Origin: Bin22 sp034428635
GTDB taxonomy: Bacteria > Chloroflexota > Dehalococcoidia > Lucifugimonadales > UBA3495
Length of the DNA stretch: 64,000 nucleotides
Assembly (NCBI GenBank): GCA_034428635.1
Contig: DAOUHR010000085.1
Location: 1 to 64,000, forward strand
Direction of reading: 5' to 3'
The notes beneath the pieces were generated by a model, which saw only the letters and a program-made list of their open reading frames with translations, ran no database searches and had not been told where the DNA came from. Below, one piece after another: positions 57,938-64,000 of the stretch (the first letter of the stretch is position 1; the number at the start of each line of letters is the position of its first letter). Both the position numbers and the translations under genes were made by a program.

Positions 57938-58720
57938 TCACATTTGCGGGGGAGCCAGCCGGTAACCCCGGTCCCTTACGTTAACTATCAGGTCGTTGGC
58001 GCCCAGCTGTACCCCCAGAGCCTTGCCGACAGAAACCTTGATTTCGCGGATTCGCACTCGCAGGGAGGCGCGGGCTTCCTCGCCCTCCGAGTAGCGTTCC
58101 AGCCGGCTGAATGGCACAAGTTCGCCGGGGCTACGGTACCAGGCGGCGGCCAGTTCCCGAAAAATCTCGAACTTCATTCCGTGAATGTCGGTTACCGGGG
58201 ACATGACGTCGTCCCTCTCCTTGCGGGCGGATACCGTTTCCGCTCCCACGTCCACCAGCAAGTGGGCGCCAATGGGAATAAGCTCGGGACTGGAACCCAT
58301 CAGGCGCCGCAGCCGCAACACCACCTCTTCGGGGCTGGCCAGTTTATCTATGAAATCTACGGGAGCATTCCAGCGCAGCGCGCCCCGTACAGCCGTATCC
58401 CTCGCCGGTCCCTGGGCGTACTGGGTGAACATCAGCACCGGCAGGGTAGGGTAATGTTCCACAATCTGGCGCAGAATCTCCAGACCCTTGAACTGGTCGT
58501 CCCGGTGCTCCCCCAGACGCACATCCAGCAGGACGCCGTCAGGACGTTCATCTTCAATGGCGTAAATGGCGGCAGTCTCAAATTCGTCGCCCACCAGCCA
58601 CTGGGACTGGGGCTGGACTATGATGGTCTGCCAGCCTTCGTCCTGCAGACGCCGCTGCACCGCCTTGACGATGGCGGATTCCCATTCGTCGTCGATTATC
58701 AGTATCTTGCTGTCCGGCAT
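57938..58720 (-). CDS. Response regulator with winged-helix output
   Basis: The 260-residue protein has a receiver domain with KILIIDDEWESAIVKAVQRR and the phospho-acceptor Asp66 in GVLLDVRLGE. The domain is slightly longer than usual and ends in a FIDKLASPEEVVLRLRRL segment. The C-terminal part (SRLERYSEGEEARASLRVRI, KALGVQLGANDLIVNVRDRG, YRLAPP) matches OmpR-type winged helices. It heads the operon with the kinase and lipoprotein. Confidence 0.87.
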   Translation of the reverse strand: MPDSKILIIDDEWESAIVKAVQRRLQDEGWQTIIVQPQSQWLVGDEFETAAIYAIEDERPDGVLLDVRLGEHRDDQFKGLEILRQIVEHYPTLPVLMFTQYAQGPARDTAVRGALRWNAPVDFIDKLASPEEVVLRLRRLMGSSPELIPIGAHLLVDVGAETVSARKERDDVMSPVTDIHGMKFEIFRELAAAWYRSPGELVPFSRLERYSEGEEARASLRVRIREIKVSVGKALGVQLGANDLIVNVRDRGYRLAPPQM

Positions 58721-59018
58721 TTTCTTGCTTCCAGGTGAGTTGAATGCCCCGGCGACCAGTCTTAAGTAGTCGCCGCCCGGGCTTCACCGGGTAGATGTCC
58801 TGGATCAGGATTTCATCCTCAAAGGTGCGAAGGTCTGAATTCAACACTCCCTGTATGTCGCCACTGGCATCAACCCGTGCCTTGATGCGGGGATTGGGAC
58901 TATCCACGCACTCCACGGCGTCGGGGCCCCGCTGCACGTCCCATAAATCAGTAGCTCGGTCGCATTTAACGGTGAGGGTATGGGAATGACGATCTTCAAA
59001 GGCAGACGTTTCTTTCAC
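58578..59018 (-). CDS. Doubtful ORF overlapping the response regulator
   Basis: From a GTG at 59018 this frame runs 146 residues, with protein-like content upstream of the regulator (HTLTVKCDRATDLWDVQRGP, DLRTFEDEILIQDIYPVKPG). However it stays open 143 bp into the response-regulator gene and has no ribosome site. It may be a real small gene with a frameshift near its end, or coincidence. The rest of 58721-59294 has no better candidate. Confidence 0.25.
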   Translation of the reverse strand: MKETSAFEDRHSHTLTVKCDRATDLWDVQRGPDAVECVDSPNPRIKARVDASGDIQGVLNSDLRTFEDEILIQDIYPVKPGRRLLKTGRRGIQLTWKQENAGQQDTDNRRRMGIRHRQGGAAASAGRRLADHHSPAPVPVAGGRRI

Positions 59019-59294
59019 GTTGTCGCTATTATGTGTACCCAAGATGTGGGAACCTACTGTTCGGGCTTCGGAAATCGGATAGTGCCGAGCAGTTCCAACT
59101 GCAATGCGGCCATGTAACTGTGTTGGCCGCCAGGGTCTATGATATGCAGCCACCGCTCCCCAGGAGGCCTTATCAGCTGACCCTGAAAATCGTAGACCAA
59201 CTAATCTCTTTCGTTAATGATACCACGCACCTTGATGGGAAAGAATGTGCAGAACTTTCCAGCCAATCGCTAGTCGCCGGTGGAGTAACGGAAA

Positions 59295-59323
59295 GGCCCC
59301 CTCTCTACAGGAAAGAGGGGGCC
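59295..59323 (-). terminator. rho terminator hairpin
   Basis: GGCCCCCTCT (59295-59304) pairs perfectly with AGAGGGGGCC (59314-59323) around a 9-nt loop, 31 bp past the rho stop on the minus strand. Confidence 0.65.
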
Positions 59324-59354
59324 GCTTAAACCAACTTTGTGCTGGAGTTCTTGG

Positions 59355-60650
59355 TCAGGTCTCCTTGTTTAGGTTGTCCAGAAATTCCACGTTGTTGGCG
59401 TATTTGGAAAGCCGCTCCAGTACGCGCTCCGTGGCGTTGGTAGAGCCGTCGTTGGAGATGAGGGATATCATCCGGCGCAGCAGCCAGATCTGCTTCATGG
59501 TGTTCTCGTCGTACAGCAGTTCCTCCCGGCGGGTGCCGCTACGGACGATGTCGACAGCAGGGAAGAAGCGGCGGTCTGCCAGCTTCCGGTCCAGGTGCAG
59601 TTCCATGTTGCCGGTGCCCTTGAATTCCTCGTAAATCACCTCGTCCATGCGGCTGCCCGTATCCACCAGGCAGGTGCCGATGATGGTCAGGCTGCCGCCT
59701 TCCTCGATGTTACGGGCGGCGCCGAAGAACTTCTTGGGCGGGTAAAGGGCGGCGGGATCGATGCCGCCGGAAAGGGTGCGCCCGCTGGTTGGCACTGCCA
59801 GATTGTAGGCGCGGGTCAGGCGGGTAACGCTGTCCAGCAGTATGATGACGTTCTGGCCGTTTTCTACCAGTCGCTTGGACCGCTCCAGTGCCAGCTCGGC
59901 CACCCGGCACTGTTCCTCCACCGATTCGTCGAAGGTGGAGGCAAAGACATCGCCATCAACAGCTCGGCGCATGTCGGTAACCTCTTCAGGGCGTTCACCG
60001 ATCAGCACCACCATCAAGACCGCTTCGGGCATATTCATGGAGACGCTATGGGCGATCTGTTTCAGGATGGTTGTCTTCCCAGCCTTGGGCGGCGAGACGA
60101 TCAAACCTCGCTGGCCCAGGCCGATGGGAGCGAAGAGGTCAACCATCCGGGTGGAAAGGTTGACGCTATCGGTCTCCAGCACAACCTGGCGTTCCGGGAA
60201 TATGGGGGTGAGGTATTCAAACTGAGCCCGGTACCGGGCGTGAACCTGGTCGGTTTCCAGCCCGTTGACCCTTTCAACCCGTACCAACCCGAAGTACCGC
60301 TCTCCTTCCTTGGGAGGGCGCACCTGGCCCGTTACGGTGTCGCCCGTGCGGAGGCCGAACCGGCGAATTTGCGACTGTGAAATATAGACGTCGCCCGTGG
60401 CCGGCAGGTAGTTGATCTGGCGGAGGAAGCCGTATCCTTCATCCATTATCTCCAGGATGCCGGAGGAAAGCAGGGCCTGCTGGGAAGATACAGCGTGCAG
60501 CATCCGGTTGAGGACGTCTTCCCGGCGCACCGCGGCCAGGGCGGCGCCGTCTTCCAGGCCGTAATCTTCGGCTAAGTCCAGCAATTGCTCCTTGGTCATA
60601 GCCCCCAGTTCGGCCACGTCCATCATCCTGGGCTTGAAAGTAGTTGTCAT
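59355..60650 (-). CDS. rho: Transcription termination factor Rho
   Basis: The 431-residue hexameric RNA helicase has the N-terminal Rho_N segment LGAMTKEQLLDLAEDYGLED, the cold-shock RNA-binding domain with GYGFLRQINYLPATGDVYIS, Walker A SPPKAGKTT, Walker B VIILLDSVTRLTRAYN, and the Q/R-loop region GGSLTIIGTCLVDTG. Three consecutive start codons exist (GTG 60656, ATG 60653, ATG 60650); the last has the best spacing to GAGG. Confidence 0.96.
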   Translation of the reverse strand: MTTTFKPRMMDVAELGAMTKEQLLDLAEDYGLEDGAALAAVRREDVLNRMLHAVSSQQALLSSGILEIMDEGYGFLRQINYLPATGDVYISQSQIRRFGLRTGDTVTGQVRPPKEGERYFGLVRVERVNGLETDQVHARYRAQFEYLTPIFPERQVVLETDSVNLSTRMVDLFAPIGLGQRGLIVSPPKAGKTTILKQIAHSVSMNMPEAVLMVVLIGERPEEVTDMRRAVDGDVFASTFDESVEEQCRVAELALERSKRLVENGQNVIILLDSVTRLTRAYNLAVPTSGRTLSGGIDPAALYPPKKFFGAARNIEEGGSLTIIGTCLVDTGSRMDEVIYEEFKGTGNMELHLDRKLADRRFFPAVDIVRSGTRREELLYDENTMKQIWLLRRMISLISNDGSTNATERVLERLSKYANNVEFLDNLNKET

Positions 60651-60656
60651 CATCAC

Positions 60657-61006
60657 CTCGATTTACTCTTGGGACCGGCCGCTGTGCGCTGTGCCGGTGG
60701 GCCGTTACCGACCCGAATTGGAAATAAGGGGGTACAACCCCGAACAGGGAAGCCTTCCAACTGTTAATTGGTCATTGGGACTGAGGTAGCCGGTGGGGGG
60801 ATTCTCCCGCCCAACCTGCCTGCTGTTACGGGTCAACCATTCCAGTGCTGGACCTGATCGGAGAGGGGGAATCGCTGAATATGTCGAAATTTATAGAGAG
60901 CTATGCTTCTTGAAGAAGGGCCTCGAAACTAAAGGTTAGGTAAACACATCAATTATCATTTGGCCATTGTGCATTCCATTATGTCAAGGCACCCGGCCAC
61001 ATTATT
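60657..61006. other. Intergenic region upstream of rho
   Basis: This 350-bp stretch between the aldolase and rho genes (both minus strand) has no ORF with a plausible start. It presumably holds the rho promoter, and rho mRNA often has a long autoregulatory leader, but I see no defined structure. Confidence 0.35.
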
Positions 61007-61666
61007 TCAGGCGTTGCCCGCTTTTTCCCAGTCCTGCAGGAAGCGGGCGAGCCCTGCGTCGGTCAGGGGGTGCTGCACCATCTGTTTCAGGACGGGGTAG
61101 GGCACGGTGGAAATATCCGCCCCTGCCTTCGCTGCCAGGGTACAGTGCAGGGCATGGCGGATGCTGGCTGCCATTACCATAGTGGGGATTTGGTACTCCC
61201 GGTAAATGGAAACGATGTCTTCCACCAGGGTCATACCTTCCTGGCCAATGTCGTCCAATCGGCCAATAAAGGGGCTGACCACGGTGGATCCGGCCTGAGC
61301 GCCCAGGATGGCCTGGTTCACCGAGAAGCACAGAGTCTGGTTAATCTTGATGCCGTCCCGCGCCAACGCAGATATTGCCTTGAATCCTTCGGCGGTACTG
61401 GGAATCTTCACCCAGGGATTTGCGATCCACTCGGCAATATCGCGGCCCTCGGCGATCATGCCTTTCGCGTCGGTGCTGACTACTTCTACCGAAATGGGCC
61501 CGTCGACGATGTCGGCAATCTCTTCCACCGCTGCCCGGTAACCGGCTTTGCCGCCGATACCTTCCTTGGCAGCCAGGGACGGGTTGGTGGTGACGCCGGT
61601 GACGATGCCCAGTTCGGCGCCCTCGCGTATTTCATCAATGTTCGCAGTATCCAGAAAAATCTTCAC
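61007..61666 (-). CDS. fsa: Transaldolase-like fructose-6-phosphate aldolase (TalC/FSA)
   Basis: The 219-residue protein belongs to the short transaldolase group: MKIFLDTANIDEIREGAELG, TGVTTNPSLAAKEG, the Schiff-base lysine in WVKIPSTAEGFKAI, and STVVSPFIGRLDDIG. It acts as a transaldolase in the pentose phosphate pathway or as an F6P aldolase; in this family the two cannot be told apart safely by eye. A single gene. Confidence 0.92.
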   Translation of the reverse strand: MKIFLDTANIDEIREGAELGIVTGVTTNPSLAAKEGIGGKAGYRAAVEEIADIVDGPISVEVVSTDAKGMIAEGRDIAEWIANPWVKIPSTAEGFKAISALARDGIKINQTLCFSVNQAILGAQAGSTVVSPFIGRLDDIGQEGMTLVEDIVSIYREYQIPTMVMAASIRHALHCTLAAKAGADISTVPYPVLKQMVQHPLTDAGLARFLQDWEKAGNA

Positions 61667-61780
61667 GGCAACCCCGTCTTGCCTGGTTTGTCGGCAGTTG
61701 TTTCTATTCGTTGATTAAGAATCTTGTCCGGCATCCTACAGGCCAAAACCACCTGAAATGCAGTCTATTTCCATCCGGCC

Positions 61781-63421
61781 CTACCTGGTCTCCAAGGGAA
61801 AGGCTTGCTGGCTGCCCTCCCGTATCGTGCCAAGCGCCCGACGGACGAATTCGCAGAACAGGGGGTGGGGCCGGTTGGGCCGGGACTGAAACTCCGGATG
61901 GAACTGTACTCCAACCATGAAGGGATGGTTAGCAACCTCGGCCGTCTCCACCAGCTTGCCGTCAGGTGAAAGGCCTCCCATGATCAAGCCGGATTCCTCC
62001 AGGCTTTCCCGGTAACGGTTGTTCACTTCAAACCGATGACGGTGCCGTTCCTGTATCTCTTCCTTTCCGTAGGCGAATGACGTCAGCGTATCCTTCTGGG
62101 GATGACAGGGATAGCCTCCCAGGCGCATGGTGCCGCCCATGTCAGTAACGGCTGCCTGCTCCGGCATGATGTGGATTACCGGGTAGGGCGTTTCCGGGTC
62201 CAGTTCCGACGAATTGGCTCCCTCGAATCCCAGGATGTGCCGGGCCCAGTCAATTACCATCACCTGCATGCCCAGGCAAAGGCCCAGGTAAGGAATGTTG
62301 TTCTTCCGGGCGTACTGCACCGTGTCGATCATACCCTCGACGCCTCTGGGCCCGAAGCCCCCGGGCACAACTATGCCTTGCACGCCTTCCAGATAGGCTT
62401 CCGGACCGTTTCGCTCAACATCCTCCGAGTGCACCCACTTGATATCCACTTCATGGTCGTGGGCCGTGCCGGCGTGGCGCAGGGCCTCCCGCACGGAAAG
62501 GTAAGAATCGGGATATTCCACGTATTTGCCGACGATGGCTATGGGGAGCCTTCCCTTGGGCCGGCTCATGCGCTCCACCATCTGGGACCATTCCGTAAGG
62601 TCTCGCTGCTGCCCTTCCAGGAGCAGCAGATCCAATATAAACTCGCCCAGCCCGGCCCGTTCCAGGATCAGGGGCACCTCGTAGACATTGTCCACCGTCT
62701 GCAGGGGTATGACCGCTTCCCCGTCCACGTCGCAGAAGAGGGACAGCTTCTCGCGGATGGAGTTGGAGATGGCCACGTCGCTGCGGCAGATCAGGGCGTC
62801 GGGCTGGATACCAATGCTGCGCAACTCCTTGACACTGTGCTGGGTGGGCTTGGTCTTCAACTCGTCGGCCCCCGTGATAAAGGGCAGCAAGGTCAGATGA
62901 ACGTAGCAAACATTGTTTCGGCCCACGTCCTTGCGCATCTGCCGGATGGCCTCCAGGAAGGGCAGACCCTCAATGTCGCCCACCGTACCGCCTACCTCCA
63001 CCACCAGCACATCCAACTCGGATTCCTCGGCCAGTTCGGTAAGGCGGGCCTTGATTTCGTTGGTAACGTGCGGCACCGTTTGTATTGTTCCGCCCAGGAA
63101 GTCACCCCGCCGTTCCTTGGCGATCAATGTCATGTAAACCTGGCCGGCGGTGAGGTTGGAGGAACGAGTAAGCTCCACATCAATGAACCGCTCGTAATGG
63201 CCCAGGTCCAGGTCTGTCTCCCCCCCGTCCTTGGTTACGAAGACCTCGCCATGCTGGTAGGGGGACATGGTACCCGGATCGACATTCAAATAGGGGTCCA
63301 ACTTCACAACGGAAACGGAAAGCCCACGGCTCTTAAGGAGACGGCCTATGGAGGCAACGCAAATCCCCTTGCCGATGGAGCTTACGACTCCGCCTGTGAC
63401 GAAAATATACTTGGTGGTCAT
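61781..63421 (-). CDS. pyrG: CTP synthase
   Basis: PyrG aminates UTP to CTP using glutamine. The 546-residue protein opens MTTKYIFVTGGVVSSIGKGI, has the synthetase P-loop there and VEVGGTVGDIEGLPFLEAIR, and a C-terminal class-I glutamine amidotransferase domain with the nucleophile in YLGLCLGMQVM and the catalytic His-Glu in GVQFHPEFQSRP. Full length. Confidence 0.97.
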   Translation of the reverse strand: MTTKYIFVTGGVVSSIGKGICVASIGRLLKSRGLSVSVVKLDPYLNVDPGTMSPYQHGEVFVTKDGGETDLDLGHYERFIDVELTRSSNLTAGQVYMTLIAKERRGDFLGGTIQTVPHVTNEIKARLTELAEESELDVLVVEVGGTVGDIEGLPFLEAIRQMRKDVGRNNVCYVHLTLLPFITGADELKTKPTQHSVKELRSIGIQPDALICRSDVAISNSIREKLSLFCDVDGEAVIPLQTVDNVYEVPLILERAGLGEFILDLLLLEGQQRDLTEWSQMVERMSRPKGRLPIAIVGKYVEYPDSYLSVREALRHAGTAHDHEVDIKWVHSEDVERNGPEAYLEGVQGIVVPGGFGPRGVEGMIDTVQYARKNNIPYLGLCLGMQVMVIDWARHILGFEGANSSELDPETPYPVIHIMPEQAAVTDMGGTMRLGGYPCHPQKDTLTSFAYGKEEIQERHRHRFEVNNRYRESLEESGLIMGGLSPDGKLVETAEVANHPFMVGVQFHPEFQSRPNRPHPLFCEFVRRALGTIREGSQQAFPLETR

Positions 63422-63622
63422 GCCTCAGCCATCAACCAGTTGAGAGGCGGAAAATAGGTCTGGAGAAAGTGCTGTCCAGGATCGGTAAGGGAGACGGCCC
63501 ATGCCGGGGAGCTTTGCTGGTGGACTGTAGCCAGCCTGATTATATTCAAGTAAATTTCGCTATGTCAAGTAATTTCGCTTATTTGTACGTTACGGAACGC
63601 CGGACTTCGGAAGCAAAAGCTG

Positions 63623-64000
63623 TCAGGTTTGGTGATTATCCGACACTTCCTCCTCTGTTTCCATGCCTGATTCCGCTGCCCTTTGCTGGGCGGCAGCCCA
63701 GTTCTGGAGCCAACGGCGATATTCGTCCAGGGCCGGCGGCGCCACGTAGAATACCTCGATGTCGGGGGAGAACTGGACCTGGTGCCGCTCGTTGATCAGC
63801 AGCAGGCCCGTTTCATCGGGCTGAAGGGTCTGGTCGATCCGGTTCCCTATGTGCTCGTAGCGGGCGCGAGTGCTTTCGGCCAGCCAGTCCTGGATGCGGG
63901 CGGCCACGCTGTCGTTGGTAAAGGGGATCATCAGGCAGCGTTGCAGGTCCAGGGTCTTGGTTATCAGGTCAATGTCTTCAGTGGCTTCCAGCGTGGCACC
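63623..64000 (-). CDS. Partial uncharacterised protein (3' end only)
   Basis: The reading frame is open to the window edge and ends at 63623. The visible 125 residues include TEDIDLITKTLDLQRCLMIP, SVAARIQDWLAESTRARYEH and INERHQVQFSPDIEVFYVAP, and an acidic tail. I do not recognise the family, and the N-terminus lies outside the window. The 63422-63622 gap before it is AT-rich and probably contains the pyrG promoter. Confidence 0.65.
   Translation of the reverse strand, partial: GATLEATEDIDLITKTLDLQRCLMIPFTNDSVAARIQDWLAESTRARYEHIGNRIDQTLQPDETGLLLINERHQVQFSPDIEVFYVAPPALDEYRRWLQNWAAAQQRAAESGMETEEEVSDNHQT

Overview
The window looks like a high-GC chromosomal segment from a member of the phylum Chloroflexota, most likely a marine or environmental Dehalococcoidia/SAR202-type lineage. 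This rests on gene content: two LLM-class flavin monooxygenase paralogues, a siroheme-linked heme gene cluster, a nickel superoxide dismutase, a DUF1800/DUF1501 pair, and many palindromic intergenic repeats. No rRNA, tRNA, CRISPR array, phage or IS transposase was found.

Layout. 1-5.9 kb: a YbaY-like lipoprotein, an A-type Fe-S carrier, pcm, an LLM oxidoreductase and a DrrAB-type ABC exporter. 6.1-17.5 kb: a long tetrapyrrole operon (MerR-like regulator, fused siroheme decarboxylase AhbA-AhbB, precorrin-2 dehydrogenase, hemA, hemC, cobA-hemD fusion, hemB, hemL). It covers the route from glutamyl-tRNA to siroheme plus the first step from siroheme toward heme. It is interrupted by a small accessory cassette behind hemB. 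17.5-32.9 kb: mixed genes, including sodN, an AI-2E-type permease, a hicAB remnant, ilvD, malic enzyme, tldD, a second LLM enzyme, a double VOC protein and a DUF3800 gene. 33.0-36.1 kb: a siroheme-dependent sulfite/nitrite reductase and a second HemD-like gene. 36.2-48.5 kb: a PhoR/PhoB-like pair, ftsH, hflK-hflC and sucC-sucD. 48.7-55.8 kb: a Mog-type protein, a HEPN protein and a DUF1800/DUF1501/NHL cluster. 56-64 kb: a two-component system with a stalked lipoprotein, rho, a transaldolase-like aldolase, pyrG and a partial gene.

The most notable find is upstream of the siroheme reductase. A consensus promoter (33034-33062) is followed at once by an apparently leaderless 18-codon ORF (33071-33127) encoding MLVSHICICVCICTCPPT, in which five of nine consecutive codons are cysteine. 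After it come three mutually exclusive RNA pairings that end in a 9-bp stem with seven T's (33166-33205). This is the architecture of ribosome-mediated transcription attenuation, here apparently sensing cysteine. It also suggests that the reductase makes sulfide for cysteine synthesis, using siroheme supplied by the 6-17 kb operon.

Other unusual points are a cassette bounded by a duplicated hemB 3' end with an inverted 22-bp core, three small genes each broken by one in-frame stop, a hicA lacking a normal start codon, and a family of GTAGGGGCAGAC repeats that flanks one small gene on both sides.
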